The notes beneath the pieces were generated by a model. It saw nothing but the letters and a program-made list of their open reading frames with translations. It did not search any database and had not been told where the DNA came from. 64,000 nucleotides of DNA from an uncultured Commensalibacter sp. (lineage in GTDB: Bacteria > Pseudomonadota > Alphaproteobacteria > Acetobacterales > Acetobacteraceae), in contig CALYOP010000001.1 of assembly GCA_945266285.1 (NCBI GenBank), forward strand, positions 372,001 through 436,000, read 5' to 3'. The position numbers and the translations under genes were made by a program. Shown here in pieces: positions 54,407-64,000 of the stretch. The first letter of the stretch is position 1. Each line of letters starts with the position of its first letter.

Positions 54407-54895
54407 TTAGGCATCTGCAGAAGCATCCCTGACAGGATTAAGTATGGTTACAGATCCACCAGCCTTTTTTACAGCTTCAACCGCAGCTACAGAAGCTCCA
54501 GCGACGACAATATTCAAAGCTGTTTTCACTTCACCTTGTGCAAGAAGACGAATCCCTGCATATTTGTGTCCTTTAATCATCTTTGCTGCACGCAGAGCTT
54601 CTTGATCGATAACGGAAGATGAAGAAATCTTGCCATTTTCAATTGCTTTTGAAAGCGTTTCAAGAGTAATTTCGGCATATTCCTTACGGAAAATGTTCTT
54701 AAACCCTCTTTTAGGCAAACGACGATAAATCGGTAATTGCCCACCTTCAAACCCATTAATCGCAACACCAGACCGTGCCAATTGACCTTTAACACCTTTA
54801 CCAGATGTTTTGCCTTTACCCGACCCAATACCACGACCTAAGCGTTTTTTACGATAACGTGCACCGACATTATCGCGGAGTTCGTTTAAATTCAT
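54407..54895 (-). CDS. rplO: 50S ribosomal protein L15
   Basis: Late-assembly large-subunit protein. [40 protein letters not shown] and [19 protein letters not shown] are the family marks; the C-terminal half is the globular domain ([20 protein letters not shown]). 162 residues. It starts 1 base after the rpmD stop. Confidence 0.97.
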   Translation of the reverse strand: MNLNELRDNVGARYRKKRLGRGIGSGKGKTSGKGVKGQLARSGVAINGFEGGQLPIYRRLPKRGFKNIFRKEYAEITLETLSKAIENGKISSSSVIDQEALRAAKMIKGHKYAGIRLLAQGEVKTALNIVVAGASVAAVEAVKKAGGSVTILNPVRDASADA

Positions 54896-54896
54896 T

Positions 54897-55088
54897 TTAC
54901 CCCTCCACCTTAAGCAGGTGGCGTATCTTATAGATCATCCCACGAATAGCAGGAGTATCCTGCAATTCACGAGTCGCCCCAATTCGATTAAGTCCTAATC
55001 CAGTAAGCGTCTGTTTTTGATCTTTCTTACGACCAATTGCAGAAGCAATCTGAGTTACTTTGAGTTTCCCTGTAGATGAATTAGCCAT
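54897..55088 (-). CDS. rpmD: 50S ribosomal protein L30
   Basis: Small large-subunit protein of 63 residues. [20 protein letters not shown] and [20 protein letters not shown] are complete. It overlaps the end of rpsE by 8 bases. Confidence 0.96.
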   Translation of the reverse strand: MANSSTGKLKVTQIASAIGRKKDQKQTLTGLGLNRIGATRELQDTPAIRGMIYKIRHLLKVEG

Positions 55089-55656
55089 TCACAGCCTCCG
55101 TATTATTTGCATGAGCTGTATCACGGCGACCCAAAATTTCAGAAACTTTCTTACCACGACGATTTGCAACAACGCGCGGACTTGCACAACGGCTAAGAGC
55201 GTCAAAAGTTGCTTTTACCATGTTATGCGGATTACGCGTGCCAATCGATTTCGCAACAACGTCGTTAATTCCCAAACTTTCAAATACGGCGCGCATTGGA
55301 CCACCCGCAATGATACCTGTTCCGGAATCTGCCGAACGTAAAACAACTTTACCAGCACCAAAATGTCCATGGACATCATGATGCAATGTTCTACCTTCTT
55401 TCATAGGAACACGAATCATGGATTTCTTCGCTTGTTCTGTAGCTTTGCGAATTGCTTCAGGAACTTCCCGAGCTTTACCAGAACCGTATCCAACCCGTCC
55501 ACGTTGATCACCAACTACAACCAAAGCAGCAAAGGCAAAACGTCTACCACCTTTAACCACTTTAGCAACACGGTTGATAGAAACCAATTTGTCAATCAGA
55601 TCGTCATTTTCACGATCGCGACCTCCGCGACCGCCTTCTTTAGCTTCACGTGCCAT
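55081..55656 (-). CDS. rpsE: 30S ribosomal protein S5
   Basis: Takes part in decoding accuracy with S4. The dsRNA-binding-like N-terminal domain holds [20 protein letters not shown] and [20 protein letters not shown]; the second domain has [20 protein letters not shown]. The N-terminus has an extra Gly/Arg/Glu-rich stretch (about 17 residues) and the total is 191. It begins 16 bases after rplR. Confidence 0.97.
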   Translation of the reverse strand: MAREAKEGGRGGRDRENDDLIDKLVSINRVAKVVKGGRRFAFAALVVVGDQRGRVGYGSGKAREVPEAIRKATEQAKKSMIRVPMKEGRTLHHDVHGHFGAGKVVLRSADSGTGIIAGGPMRAVFESLGINDVVAKSIGTRNPHNMVKATFDALSRCASPRVVANRRGKKVSEILGRRDTAHANNTEAVNG

Positions 55657-55672
55657 TTATTCGTGATCTCCC

Positions 55673-56035
55673 TTAGAAGGACAGACCGCCCTCACGGGCA
55701 GCCTCTGCCAGCGCTTTCACACGCCCATGATACAGATAGGAGCCACGATCAAATACGACCTGTGACAACCCGGCGGACTTTGCACGTTCAGCGACAAGTT
55801 TGCCAACCGCACGAGCAGCTTCGATATCAGCACCCGTTTTCAATATTTCAGCAAGAGATTTATCTAAGCTAGATGCTGCGACCAACGTTCTTCCAGCAAC
55901 GTCATCAATGACTTGCGCATAAATATTTTTGCTGGACCGAAAAACGGATAAACGTGGACGTCCACCACCTTTTTTGCGGATTTGATAGCGCAACCGCTTA
56001 CGCCGGCGCGCTTGCATTTCATGTTGCGTGTTCAT
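55673..56035 (-). CDS. rplR: 50S ribosomal protein L18
   Basis: Binds 5S rRNA in the central protuberance. [40 protein letters not shown] and [20 protein letters not shown] are typical; 120 residues. The ATG overlaps the rplF stop by one base. Confidence 0.97.
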   Translation of the reverse strand: MNTQHEMQARRRKRLRYQIRKKGGGRPRLSVFRSSKNIYAQVIDDVAGRTLVAASSLDKSLAEILKTGADIEAARAVGKLVAERAKSAGLSQVVFDRGSYLYHGRVKALAEAAREGGLSF

Positions 56036-56568
56036 TATTTCTTCTTGCCTTCTTTACGACGAATCGTTTCGTTATCATAGCGTACACCTTTTCCTTTATA
56101 AGGTTCAGGCGGCCGGAAACTACGAATATCCAAAGCTACTTGTCCAACACGTTGTTTACTAACACCTTCTACCGTAATTGCCGTAGGGCGTGGTGTTGTG
56201 ATCTTTACATCTGAAGGAATAGGATAAACAACATCATGAGAAAAACCAAGATTTATAACAAGATTAGATCCCTGAACAGATGCACGGAACCCAGTTCCTG
56301 TTATTTCCAGTGTTTTCGAAAACCCTGTTGAAACACCTTGAACCATGTTTGCGACCAAAGCTCTTGTGGTTCCCCACATCGTTCTGGATGCAACAGCTTG
56401 ACTTTTAGGTTTAACAACAACCTGGTTATCTTCAACCGTTGTTTCTACATGTTCAGATAATGGGAGCGAAATCTTTCCCAACTTACCCTGAGCCGTTAAA
56501 ATACCATCAGCAATCGAAACTTGAACTCCCTGCGGTATTTGCACGGGATTTTTGCCTATACGTGACAT
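56035..56568 (-). CDS. rplF: 50S ribosomal protein L6
   Basis: Lies near the factor-binding site. [20 protein letters not shown] at the N-terminus, [20 protein letters not shown] in the middle and the C-terminal signature [20 protein letters not shown] are complete in 177 residues. It starts 12 bases after rpsH. Confidence 0.97.
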   Translation of the reverse strand: MSRIGKNPVQIPQGVQVSIADGILTAQGKLGKISLPLSEHVETTVEDNQVVVKPKSQAVASRTMWGTTRALVANMVQGVSTGFSKTLEITGTGFRASVQGSNLVINLGFSHDVVYPIPSDVKITTPRPTAITVEGVSKQRVGQVALDIRSFRPPEPYKGKGVRYDNETIRRKEGKKK

Positions 56569-56580
56569 TCAATCTTTCCC

Positions 56581-56979
56581 TTAAAATACACGACAGAGAA
56601 CTTCACCGCCAACATTGACAGCACGAGCCTCTATATCAGATAAAACACCACGGGGTGTAGATAGGATAGAAACACCTAATCCTGCATAAACCCGGGGCAA
56701 TTCCTTAATTTTTGAATAAACGCGGCGTCCTGGTTTAGAAACTCTATGAATTTCTCTAATAACCGGTTCTCCATCTGTATATTTCAATTCAATACGCAGC
56801 TGTGAAACGCCTTTCCGCAATTCTTCTTTCGTATATCCACGAATATAACCTTCACGTTTTAATGCCTCAAGAACATTAATACGGAGATTTGATGCCGGGG
56901 AAACACATGATGTATGATTTGCACGCTGTGCATTGCGAATACGGGTGAGCATATCACCCAAAGGATCAGAAAGTGACAT
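56581..56979 (-). CDS. rpsH: 30S ribosomal protein S8
   Basis: Binds helix 21 of 16S rRNA and in E. coli represses the spc operon at the rplE start. [20 protein letters not shown] at the N-terminus and the C-terminal signature [20 protein letters not shown] are present; 132 residues. It starts 11 bases after rpsN. Confidence 0.97.
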   Translation of the reverse strand: MSLSDPLGDMLTRIRNAQRANHTSCVSPASNLRINVLEALKREGYIRGYTKEELRKGVSQLRIELKYTDGEPVIREIHRVSKPGRRVYSKIKELPRVYAGLGVSILSTPRGVLSDIEARAVNVGGEVLCRVF

Positions 56980-56990
56980 CTAATTGTTCC

Positions 56991-57296
56991 TCACCAGCTC
57001 GATTTAACCATACCGGGAATTTGCCCAGTAGATGCTAACTCGCGTAATGCAATACGGCATAGTTCAAATTTACGATAATTACCGCGAGAACGTCCGGTTA
57101 ATTTACAACGAAGACGCACTCTCACACGTGAGCTATTACGTGGAAGTTTTGCCAATTTCAACGATGCATCAAAACGATCTTCAACAGGAAGATTTCTATC
57201 CATAACAATATTTTTTAATGCAATTCGTTTGGCCTTATCCCGTTCGGCCATACGTGCACGTTTGGCATTACGGTAGATGGCAGAAGTTTTAGCCAT
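56991..57296 (-). CDS. rpsN: 30S ribosomal protein S14 (zinc-independent form)
   Basis: Head protein of 101 residues. The long form without the CxxC pairs is present; marks are [20 protein letters not shown]-like text (here [20 protein letters not shown]) and [26 protein letters not shown] lies about 13 bases before the ATG. The gap to rplE (104 bases) is the longest inside the spc part and holds no gene I can see. Confidence 0.97.
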   Translation of the reverse strand: MAKTSAIYRNAKRARMAERDKAKRIALKNIVMDRNLPVEDRFDASLKLAKLPRNSSRVRVRLRCKLTGRSRGNYRKFELCRIALRELASTGQIPGMVKSSW

Positions 57297-57400
57297 GCTT
57301 TATTTTTACCCTCCGGAACCTGTCAAGCTTACTCGACGGTTTTCCAAAAAAACTTATAAGCAGGATCTAATTAAAGATTCCACAACGAAGAAATAGGCTA

Positions 57401-57970
57401 TTAGCCAGCAAATGGTAAGTCAAAAGCCTTAAGTAACGCTTTTGCTTCTTCATCGGTTTTTGCACTGGTAACAAATATAATGTCCATTCCACGAACTTCA
57501 TCTACTTTATCATAGACGATTTCTGGAAAAACAATTTGTTCCTTTAACCCCATTGCAAAATTACCACGACCATCAAACCCTTTATTAGCAAGCAGTCCGC
57601 GAAAATCACGAACACGTGGCAAAGCAATTGTAATTAAGCGATCCAAAAATTCATACATTTGGTAACGACGCAACGTTACTTTACAACCAATAGGTAAACC
57701 AGCACGAATTTTAAAACCGGCAATAGCTTTCTTTGAAAGTGTTTTAACGGCTTTTTGACCTGCAATCAAGGTCATTTCTTCAACAGCGCTATCCAGCTTC
57801 TTTTGATCACCAGCAGCTTCACCCACGCCCATATTCAAAACAATTTTTTCCAAGCGTGGAATTTGCATATCATTTTTATAATGAAACTGCTCACGTAATG
57901 CTTTACGCAATTCATTTCTGTATCGTTGATACAGCCGTGGTTCTGGACGGGCTTGTGTATTATCTGACAT
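57401..57970 (-). CDS. rplE: 50S ribosomal protein L5
   Basis: Binds 5S rRNA and contacts P-site t[43 protein letters not shown] and the C-terminal [20 protein letters not shown] are complete; 189 residues, with about 10 extra at the N-terminus compared with E. coli. It begins 10 bases after rplX. Confidence 0.97.
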   Translation of the reverse strand: MSDNTQARPEPRLYQRYRNELRKALREQFHYKNDMQIPRLEKIVLNMGVGEAAGDQKKLDSAVEEMTLIAGQKAVKTLSKKAIAGFKIRAGLPIGCKVTLRRYQMYEFLDRLITIALPRVRDFRGLLANKGFDGRGNFAMGLKEQIVFPEIVYDKVDEVRGMDIIFVTSAKTDEEAKALLKAFDLPFAG

Positions 57971-57980
57971 CTCCCACTCC

Positions 57981-58301
57981 TCAGCTTTCGATCACTTCGT
58001 TTGTAGTTTTGGCAACGCGTACTTTACGCCCATCTTCTAGAACACGAAATCCAACACGCGTTGGTTTACTTGTTTTGGGATCAATCAGCTTTAGATTAGA
58101 AAGATGTACAGGTTTTTCCTGTTCAATAATTCCACCAGGATCACCCATACGTGTAGGCTTTTTATGTCTTTTTGCAACGGCTACCCCACGAACGATTGCT
58201 CGTTCTTCACGAGGTAATACAGTTAAGACTTCACCTTGTTTGCCTTTAGATGATCCGGCAATAACGACAACTTGATCGCCTTTTTTTATCCGAGCAGCCA
58301 T
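57981..58301 (-). CDS. rplX: 50S ribosomal protein L24
   Basis: Assembly-initiator protein with a KOW motif near the N-terminus ([20 protein letters not shown]). 106 residues. The ATG overlaps the rplN stop by one base. Confidence 0.97.
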   Translation of the reverse strand: MAARIKKGDQVVVIAGSSKGKQGEVLTVLPREERAIVRGVAVAKRHKKPTRMGDPGGIIEQEKPVHLSNLKLIDPKTSKPTRVGFRVLEDGRKVRVAKTTNEVIES

Positions 58302-58669
58302 TAAAGAACCTCCGGAGCCAAAGAGATAATTTTCATAAAGTGACGTGCACGCAATTCTCTTACAACAGGCCCAAAAATACGCGTTCCGATCGGTTCATTC
58401 TGTTTATTAATCAACACGGCCGCATTTTTATCAAACCGAATGCATGTACCATCTGGACGCCGTACAGGATAGCTTGTCCGTACGATTACTGCCTGATGTA
58501 CATCACCTTTTTTTACTCTGCCACGAGGAATTGCCTCTTTAACAGAAACGACGATCACGTCGCCGACCGAAGCAGTCTTCCGTTTTGAACCGCCCAGTAC
58601 TTTAATGCACTGCACCTCTTTTGCACCGGAATTATCGGCAACAGTCAGGTTGGTCTCGGGATGGATCAT
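58301..58669 (-). CDS. rplN: 50S ribosomal protein L14
   Basis: Subunit-interface protein of 122 residues. [20 protein letters not shown] at the N-terminus, [20 protein letters not shown] and [20 protein letters not shown] at the C-terminus are typical. It begins 13 bases after rpsQ. Confidence 0.97.
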   Translation of the reverse strand: MIHPETNLTVADNSGAKEVQCIKVLGGSKRKTASVGDVIVVSVKEAIPRGRVKKGDVHQAVIVRTSYPVRRPDGTCIRFDKNAAVLINKQNEPIGTRIFGPVVRELRARHFMKIISLAPEVL

Positions 58670-58682
58670 TTCTTAGTCCCCC

Positions 58683-58964
58683 TTATACTTCAACATTCGA
58701 TGGTTGACTTGTTTGTCCGCTCAACGGCGAACCATTCCGAGTCAAAACCACCCAAGTTTTTCTTTTAGAAATTGGAGGCGATTCAATAATGCGAACCATA
58801 TCTCCAATTTTACATTCATTTAATTCATCATGCGCTGCATATTTTTTAGAACGCCGAATGAACTTCTTATACAACGGATGCATAACACGACGAACGACAA
58901 GAACCGTTACCGTCTTGTCCATTTTATCGCTTGTAACCCGTCCAGTTAGAACACGCCTTGGCAT
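58683..58964 (-). CDS. rpsQ: 30S ribosomal protein S17
   Basis: Early-assembly protein that binds the 5' domain of 16S r[23 protein letters not shown] and [18 protein letters not shown] are the marks; 93 residues with a short extra tail. Confidence 0.97.
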   Translation of the reverse strand: MPRRVLTGRVTSDKMDKTVTVLVVRRVMHPLYKKFIRRSKKYAAHDELNECKIGDMVRIIESPPISKRKTWVVLTRNGSPLSGQTSQPSNVEV

Positions 58965-58978
58965 CGCCCATTAACTCC

Positions 58979-59215
58979 TTAGGACTTGCCGGTGGAAGCA
59001 GCAGCTTCCACGGTTTTCTTTTGTAATTCTGTCATAATCGTTTTAATCCGTGCAATATCGCGACGAATTACACCTATACGATTGACACCTTCATTTTGAC
59101 CAGTCGCCCGCTGAAAACGGAGATTGAATTGTTCTCTCTTGAGGTCAAGCAAAAGAGATTTTAATTCATCTTCGGTTTTGGCACGCAGATCGGCCGGCTT
59201 GTTTGCCTTTGCCAT
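58979..59215 (-). CDS. rpmC: 50S ribosomal protein L29
   Basis: Near the tunnel exit and the trigger-factor/SRP docking site. [32 protein letters not shown] and [18 protein letters not shown] are typical; 78 residues. It starts 3 bases after the rplP stop. Confidence 0.97.
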   Translation of the reverse strand: MAKANKPADLRAKTEDELKSLLLDLKREQFNLRFQRATGQNEGVNRIGVIRRDIARIKTIMTELQKKTVEAAASTGKS

Positions 59216-59218
59216 TAC

Positions 59219-59635
59219 TTAGGCCTCTCCAATACGAGTCACAAATTTTGTCTTTATCGGCAATTTCGCTGCCCCAAGAACTAAAGCTTCACGTGCTAAT
59301 TCTGGAGGGACCCCTTCAATTTCAAATAAGATACGTCCAGGTTTTACACGTGCCACCCAGAATTCTGGAGACCCTTTACCAGATCCCATACGAACTTCGG
59401 CTGGTTTAGATGAAACAGGCACGTCAGGAAAAATACGTATCCAAACACGACCCATACGCTTCATAGCACGGGTAATTGCACGACGTGAAGCCTCAATCTG
59501 ACGGGCAGTTATTCTTTCCGGTTCCAGAGCCTTCAGACCATAGGTTCCAAAGTTCAACTCCGTGCCGCCCTTTGCCAGTCCGTGGATACGGCCTTTATGA
59601 GCTTTGCGGAACTTAGTCCGCCGGGGAGAAAGCAT
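59219..59635 (-). CDS. rplP: 50S ribosomal protein L16
   Basis: Lies near the peptidyl-transferase centre. [40 protein letters not shown] and [20 protein letters not shown] are complete in 138 residues. It begins 61 bases after rpsC; this gap holds nothing I can identify. Confidence 0.97.
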   Translation of the reverse strand: MLSPRRTKFRKAHKGRIHGLAKGGTELNFGTYGLKALEPERITARQIEASRRAITRAMKRMGRVWIRIFPDVPVSSKPAEVRMGSGKGSPEFWVARVKPGRILFEIEGVPPELAREALVLGAAKLPIKTKFVTRIGEA

Positions 59636-59696
59636 TATTTAATATCCTCATGCGTTGTAATGGTTTTCTTTTAACCATTCTGCTACAAATAATCAA

Positions 59697-60374
59697 TTAC
59701 CGTTGTGGTGCTTGTTCTGTTGCACGACGATCTTGGGCTAATGGATCATGAGCCATGATATCGCCTTTAAAGATCCAAACTTTTACACCACATTTACCAT
59801 ATGTCGTGTGTGCAGCAGCCACCCCATAATCAATATCAGCACGCAATGTGTGAAGTGGCACGCGACCTTCACGATACCATTCAACACGAGCAATTTCTGC
59901 TCCACCTAAACGTCCACTGCAATTGATACGAATACCTTGTGCACCCAAACGCATAGCTGATTGAACCGCACGTTTCATTGCTCTACGAAAAGCAACACGA
60001 CGTTCTAATTGCTGTGCAATATTTTCAGCAACTAATGTAGCATCAATTTCAGGTTTGCGAATTTCGACAATATTAAGCGCAACTTCAGCATTTGCCATCG
60101 TTGCCAATTCTTTGCGCAAACTTTCGATATCTTGACCTTTTTTACCAATTACAACACCAGGACGTGCAGCATAAATTGTAACACGAGGTTTTTTAGCCGG
60201 TCTTTCGATTACGACACGTGAAATGCCAGCACTTGCAAGTTTTTTACGCAAGTGATCACGAAGTTTGAAATCATCGAACAAGAGTTTCGTATAATCTTCA
60301 TCAGCATACCAACGGCTGTCCCATGTCCGATTAATACCGAGCCTCAGCCCGATTGGATTAACTTTTTGACCCAT
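59697..60374 (-). CDS. rpsC: 30S ribosomal protein S3
   Basis: Part of the mRNA entry site with helicase activity. [20 protein letters not shown], the KH domain with [20 protein letters not shown], and the C-terminal [20 protein letters not shown]-like segment (here [20 protein letters not shown]) are present; 225 residues. It begins 3 bases after rplV. Confidence 0.97.
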   Translation of the reverse strand: MGQKVNPIGLRLGINRTWDSRWYADEDYTKLLFDDFKLRDHLRKKLASAGISRVVIERPAKKPRVTIYAARPGVVIGKKGQDIESLRKELATMANAEVALNIVEIRKPEIDATLVAENIAQQLERRVAFRRAMKRAVQSAMRLGAQGIRINCSGRLGGAEIARVEWYREGRVPLHTLRADIDYGVAAAHTTYGKCGVKVWIFKGDIMAHDPLAQDRRATEQAPQR

Positions 60375-60377
60375 AGA

Positions 60378-60782
60378 TTAAGCCGCCTTCTGTTCAGAGG
60401 AAGATTCGTTATTTTCACGTTCTGCAACAACAATCTTCAAATGACTAAAGAATTTTTGAATCTGTGCTGAACGACCGCGTCCACGAGCGTGGAAGCGACG
60501 CATTACAACAGATTTCCCCACTTCAGCACGCGTAACAACCAACTGATCAACATCTAATTGATGGTTGTTTTCAGCGTTTGCAATAGCACTTTCCAACACA
60601 GATTTTACTTGATGAGCAATTCTGCGTTTAGAAAAGGTCAGTTTCGCTAATGCGTCAGCAGCAGGTTGATTACGAATTAAACCAGCAACTAAATTTAGCT
60701 TACGCGGACTTGTTCTAATATTGCGACCAATTGCCTGTGCTTCTGTATCAGCAAGTGTGCGTTGACGTTTTGCTTTGCTCAT
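60378..60782 (-). CDS. rplV: 50S ribosomal protein L22
   Basis: Lines the exit tunnel. [20 protein letters not shown] and the C-terminal signature [20 protein letters not shown] are present. 134 residues with an acidic/Gln-Lys tail; it starts 1 base after rpsS. Confidence 0.97.
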   Translation of the reverse strand: MSKAKRQRTLADTEAQAIGRNIRTSPRKLNLVAGLIRNQPAADALAKLTFSKRRIAHQVKSVLESAIANAENNHQLDVDQLVVTRAEVGKSVVMRRFHARGRGRSAQIQKFFSHLKIVVAERENNESSSEQKAA

Positions 60783-60783
60783 A

Positions 60784-61062
60784 TCAGCCCCGCTTCACTT
60801 TCTTGTCCGAAGCATGACCAGTGAACGTTCTTGTCGGTGAAAATTCACCAAACTTGTGACCGACCATGTTTTCACTGACCTGTACCGGTAAGAATTTATG
60901 ACCATTATACACGCCAAAAACCAAACCTACAAATTGTGGTAAAATGGTTGAACGGCGTGACCAAATTTTGATCACTTCATTACGACCAGAGGCACGTGCG
61001 GCCTCAGCTTTTTTTAGTAAATACCCGTCTACAAACGGGCCTTTCCAGACGGATCTTGCCAT
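60784..61062 (-). CDS. rpsS: 30S ribosomal protein S19
   Basis: Head protein that binds 16S rRNA together with S13. [40 protein letters not shown] and [20 protein letters not shown] are complete; 92 residues. It begins 12 bases after rplB. Confidence 0.97.
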   Translation of the reverse strand: MARSVWKGPFVDGYLLKKAEAARASGRNEVIKIWSRRSTILPQFVGLVFGVYNGHKFLPVQVSENMVGHKFGEFSPTRTFTGHASDKKVKRG

Positions 61063-61074
61063 CTCTCTTGCCCC

Positions 61075-61905
61075 TTACTTGCCGGTCTTCCGACGACGGA
61101 TAATTAGACTGTCCGTACGCTTATTGACCCTGGTTTTATATCCTTTAGTAGGCTTGCCCCATGGTGTCACAGGATGACGACCACCTGAAGTACGACCTTC
61201 ACCACCACCATGTGGGTGATCAACTGGGTTCATCACGACACCACGGTTATGAGGCCGACGACCCATCCAACGTGAACGTCCTGCCTTACCAAAATGTTGG
61301 TTCATGTTATCAGGATTAGATACAGCACCTACGGTAGCCATACATTCACCCCGAACAATACGCAATTCGTTAGATTGTAATTTGATCTGGGCATAGCCAG
61401 CATCTTTACCAACTAATTGTGCATAAGTTCCAGCAGCACGCACCAATTTACCACCAGCACCCTGTTTTAATTCAATATTATGAATAATCGTTCCAACAGG
61501 AATAGCTGATAAAGGCATCGCATTGCCAGGACGAACATCAACACGTTCACCAGCAATAACGGTATCGCCTACTTTAAGACGCTGAGGAGCCAAAATATAA
61601 GCTAACTCACCATCTTCATATTTAATCAGAGCAATAAACGCAGTGCGGTTAGGATCATATTCTAACCGTTCTACCGTTGCTGAAACATCGAATTTACGAC
61701 GTTTGAAATCAATATAACGATAAGATTGTTTATGACCACCCCCGATAAAACGGGAGGTAATCCGACCGTTATTATTACGTCCACCTGTTTTATTCTTACC
61801 TTCAGTAAGCGTTTTAACAGGCTTTCCTTTCCAAAGCTCTTTACGGTCGATTAGAATCGTACCGCGTAAGCTCGGAGTAACAGGTTTAAAATGCTTTAAT
61901 GCCAT
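61075..61905 (-). CDS. rplB: 50S ribosomal protein L2
   Basis: Core large-subunit protein next to the peptidyl-transferase centre. [20 protein letters not shown], the SH3-like middle, and [20 protein letters not shown] with the conserved His are present; 276 residues is standard. It begins 17 bases after rplW. Confidence 0.97.
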   Translation of the reverse strand: MALKHFKPVTPSLRGTILIDRKELWKGKPVKTLTEGKNKTGGRNNNGRITSRFIGGGHKQSYRYIDFKRRKFDVSATVERLEYDPNRTAFIALIKYEDGELAYILAPQRLKVGDTVIAGERVDVRPGNAMPLSAIPVGTIIHNIELKQGAGGKLVRAAGTYAQLVGKDAGYAQIKLQSNELRIVRGECMATVGAVSNPDNMNQHFGKAGRSRWMGRRPHNRGVVMNPVDHPHGGGEGRTSGGRHPVTPWGKPTKGYKTRVNKRTDSLIIRRRKTGK

Positions 61906-61922
61906 CTGTTCCTACCTTACGT

Positions 61923-62258
61923 TTAGGACAGCTTTGTGGTCAAATCAATTGACTGACCTTCAGCAAGCCGAACAAACGCTTTTTTAACATCGGAACGCCG
62001 TCCTAAACGACCCCGGAACCGCTTGGTTTTACCCTTTAAAACCAGAGTATTAACCCCAAGCACTTTCACATCAAACAAAGTTTCAACAGCCACCTTAATT
62101 TGATTTTTAGTTGCATTTGGTGCAACTTTGAAAGCAACTTGATTTTTTTCAGACAAGAAAGTTGCCTTTTCAGTTATCAACGGTGCACGAATAATATTGT
62201 ACATCGCTTCACGAGACATCTTTTCTGCCTTACGACGAAGTGAAAGAATATTCGTCAT
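61923..62258 (-). CDS. rplW: 50S ribosomal protein L23
   Basis: Docking site for trigger factor at the exit tunnel. [20 protein letters not shown] and [20 protein letters not shown] are the marks. ATG 62258, overlapping the rplD stop (ATGA), has GAAGGAG 8 bases upstream, so I keep it; it gives 111 residues, 13 more than the start at 62219 that would match the usual length. Confidence 0.96.
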   Translation of the reverse strand: MTNILSLRRKAEKMSREAMYNIIRAPLITEKATFLSEKNQVAFKVAPNATKNQIKVAVETLFDVKVLGVNTLVLKGKTKRFRGRLGRRSDVKKAFVRLAEGQSIDLTTKLS

Positions 62259-62869
62259 ACCAAGCGCTCCTTCAACCTATCTACAGCCGCACGTGTGATA
62301 GCTAAAACTTCATGATTTAAAATATCATAAACATTAGCACCAACGGTTGGCAGAACATCAATTTTGGGAATGTTTTGAACAGCACGACCGAAATTATTAT
62401 CAACAAATGCATCAACTATTAAAGCAGATTTCCAACCGAGTTGTTTCAGCTTTGCAGCCAATTCAGCAGTTTTCTCAACACCATTCGCTTGCTCAAGAAT
62501 AACCAGCTTCCCTTCAGCCTGCTTTTGAGAAAGCGCTGAAATTAAACCTAATCTTCTTACTTTTTTAGGAAGGTTGTAACCATGATCGCGAACTACTGGA
62601 CCATGAACAACACCACCTGTACGGAACTGAGGGCCACGTAATGAACCCTGACGGGCATGACCAGTTCCTTTTTGGCGATATGGCTTTTTCGTTGTTCCTG
62701 AAACTTCACCACGCCCCTTGACTTTATGCGTACCAGCACGCTGTTTAGCAAGCTGCCAATGCACAACACGCGCCATAATATCAGCACGAGGTTCTGCACC
62801 AAATATCTCGTCTGGAAGGCTGATATTCCCTGCACTTCCATTATCGAGGGTTTTAACTTCAATATCCAT
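62255..62869 (-). CDS. rplD: 50S ribosomal protein L4
   Basis: Tunnel protein; in E. coli it also represses the S10 operon. [20 protein letters not shown] at the N-terminus, the loop [20 protein letters not shown]-like segment (here [20 protein letters not shown]), and the C-terminal domain are present. ATG 62869, 5 bases after the rplC stop, is preferred over an in-frame TTG at 62878. Confidence 0.96.
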   Translation of the reverse strand: MDIEVKTLDNGSAGNISLPDEIFGAEPRADIMARVVHWQLAKQRAGTHKVKGRGEVSGTTKKPYRQKGTGHARQGSLRGPQFRTGGVVHGPVVRDHGYNLPKKVRRLGLISALSQKQAEGKLVILEQANGVEKTAELAAKLKQLGWKSALIVDAFVDNNFGRAVQNIPKIDVLPTVGANVYDILNHEVLAITRAAVDRLKERLV

Positions 62870-62874
62870 TACCC

Positions 62875-63564
62875 TCAACCTTTCTCTGCCACAGTTGCCA
62901 ACGCTGCCGGATAAGGCGCATCAGCATGACGGGCTCTTTTGATCGCATCACGAATGAGAACGAAACCATTTTTTGCACCAGGCACTGAGCCACGGATCAT
63001 AATTAAATTTTGTTCAACATTAACAGCTGCCACTTCTAGATTTTGAGTGGTGACTCTTTCACTTCCCAAATGACCAGCCATTTTCTTGTTTTTGAACGTT
63101 TTTCCAGGATCCTGACGGTTACCTGTTGAACCATGTGAACGGTGACTAATTGAAACACCATGGGTTGCTTCCAAACCACGGAAATTCCACCGTTTCATAG
63201 CACCAGCGAAACCTTTACCTTTGCTAATTCCTGTTACGTCCACTTTCTGCCCCACAATAAAATGAGATGCAGATAAAGTAGCACCCAGTTCAAGCAAAGC
63301 ATCTTCAGAAACACGGAATTCAACCAATTTCTTTTTTGGCTCAACATTAGCACGTGCAAAATGGCCACGGTTAGGCTTTGTAACATTTTTTACTTTAGCT
63401 TTACCAATACCAAGTTGCACAGCTGTATAGCCATCTTTATCTTGTGTACGAGTGTCAACAACTTGCACCTCATCCAGATGCAAGACAGTTACCGGCACAT
63501 GGGTGCCGTCCTCTTTAAACAGTCGGGTCATGCCCAACTTTTTTGCGATCAATCCGGTACGCAT
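62875..63564 (-). CDS. rplC: 50S ribosomal protein L3
   Basis: Early-assembly protein near the peptidyl-transferase centre. [20 protein letters not shown] at the N-terminus and [40 protein letters not shown] are typical; the latter contains the Gln that is methylated in E. coli. 229 residues. It begins 10 bases after rpsJ. Confidence 0.97.
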   Translation of the reverse strand: MRTGLIAKKLGMTRLFKEDGTHVPVTVLHLDEVQVVDTRTQDKDGYTAVQLGIGKAKVKNVTKPNRGHFARANVEPKKKLVEFRVSEDALLELGATLSASHFIVGQKVDVTGISKGKGFAGAMKRWNFRGLEATHGVSISHRSHGSTGNRQDPGKTFKNKKMAGHLGSERVTTQNLEVAAVNVEQNLIMIRGSVPGAKNGFVLIRDAIKRARHADAPYPAALATVAEKG

Positions 63565-63574
63565 CGTCTGGACC

Positions 63575-63883
63575 TTATAGCTTTATCTCGACATCAACGC
63601 CAGCGGCGAGGTCAAGTTTCATGAGAGCGTCCACGGTCTGCGGGTTTGGCTCAACAATATCTAACAAACGCCGGTGCGTTCTAATTTCGAACTGTTCACG
63701 GCTCTTTTTATCGATATGGGGAGAACGATTAACAGTGAATCGCTCAATATGCGTTGGTAAGGGAATAGGACCCCGTACCTGTGCCCCCGTACGCTTCGCT
63801 GTATTTACGATTTCACGCGTACTGTTATCAAGCACGCGATAATCATAAGCTTTTAAGCGAATGCGGATGTTTTGGCTATCCAT
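63575..63883 (-). CDS. rpsJ: 30S ribosomal protein S10
   Basis: Head protein and NusE partner in antitermination. [40 protein letters not shown] and the C-terminal [19 protein letters not shown] are complete; 102 residues. First gene of the S10 part, about 100 bases after the presumed end of tuf. Confidence 0.97.
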   Translation of the reverse strand: MDSQNIRIRLKAYDYRVLDNSTREIVNTAKRTGAQVRGPIPLPTHIERFTVNRSPHIDKKSREQFEIRTHRRLLDIVEPNPQTVDALMKLDLAAGVDVEIKL

Positions 63884-63942
63884 TAAGTTCTAATCCAAAT
63901 TGTTTGGTTTGGCTGTATGCCAACTTGTAATGACAGAAAGAA

Positions 63943-63963
63943 CTCGACCGCGGAACGGCCGAG
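63943..63963 (-). terminator. GC-rich hairpin between tuf and rpsJ
   Basis: On the reverse strand CTCGGCCG and CGGTCGAG pair over 8 positions (one G-T) around a 5-base loop, followed by TTCTTTCTG. The tail is only partly T-rich, so it may be a partial terminator after tuf or an attenuator ahead of the S10 genes. Confidence 0.5.
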
Positions 63964-63985
63964 CACTTATCTAAATTAACTAAAA

Positions 63986-64000
63986 TTATTCAGTAATTTT
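63986..64000 (-). CDS. tuf: Probable 3' end of elongation factor Tu (rest outside window)
   Basis: Only four codons and a stop are in the window: on the reverse strand they read Lys-Ile-Thr-Glu-stop. EF-Tu commonly ends in a similar hydrophobic-acidic tail and tuf directly precedes rpsJ in many alphaproteobacteria. The call rests on position and these few residues. Confidence 0.45.
   Translation of the reverse strand, partial: KITE

Noticed and set aside
55363-55872. 169-residue open frame on the forward strand across rpsE and rplR
   Set aside because: Lies opposite two certain ribosomal protein genes; no domain or ribosome binding site.
57297-57400. TTGACA on the reverse strand in the rpsN-rplE gap as an internal promoter
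   Set aside because: There is no -10 hexamer at a suitable distance before the rpsN start.

Overview
The window looks like chromosomal DNA of an AT-rich alphaproteobacterium. Gene content and order (surA-rsmA, yqeY-dnaG-rpoD, gpmI-envC-ctpA-rppH, a CcrM-type methyltransferase, an S10/spc/alpha ribosomal cluster without rpsD, a CarA with an N-terminal helix-turn-helix extension) fit Acetobacteraceae. The low GC would suit an insect-gut lineage such as Commensalibacter. The family call is inference from protein sequence and gene order; no rRNA or tRNA gene is present to settle it. I saw no insertion sequence, prophage, CRISPR array, tRNA or rRNA.

Layout. 1-5.7 kb: end of surA, then rsmA, a cyclopropane fatty acid synthase, the rpsF-rpsR-rplI operon (reverse strand) with a structured leader, and a GNAT acetyltransferase. 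5.7-10.3 kb: yqeY-dnaG-rpoD (reverse). 10.4-17.5 kb: carA-carB, greA with a hairpin leader, ilvA and a glutathione S-transferase; then msrB (reverse). 18.2-23.3 kb: gpmI-envC-ctpA-rppH, combining glycolysis, cell-wall cleavage, periplasmic proteolysis and RNA decapping. 23.3-29.8 kb (reverse): DUF1285 gene, CCA-adding enzyme, an MsbA-like ABC exporter and an EmrAB-type drug exporter. 29.9-37.5 kb: MoxR ATPase, DUF58 protein, two large membrane proteins with von Willebrand/BatA/DUF4159/amidotransferase-like parts, and a small exported ankyrin protein. 37.5-39.6 kb (reverse): rnhB-ccrM and a small membrane-anchored protein. 40-49.2 kb: a tripartite RND efflux system with two different pumps and an outer-membrane channel. 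49.6-64 kb (reverse): the rplQ-rpsJ ribosomal supercluster with secY, adk and rpoA, reaching what seems to be the last codons of tuf at the window edge.

Most of the window is core genome. The parts most worth a second look are: the helix-turn-helix domain fused to CarA, with paired dyad repeats in its own promoter region; the greA leader hairpin; the rpsF leader, which can hide its own ribosome binding site; the hairpin over the rnhB-ccrM start with an adjacent GANTC site; an RNase HII whose GRG motif reads GVG; and the MoxR/vWA cluster that ends in an exported ankyrin protein. I did not find a clearly new defence or mobile system.
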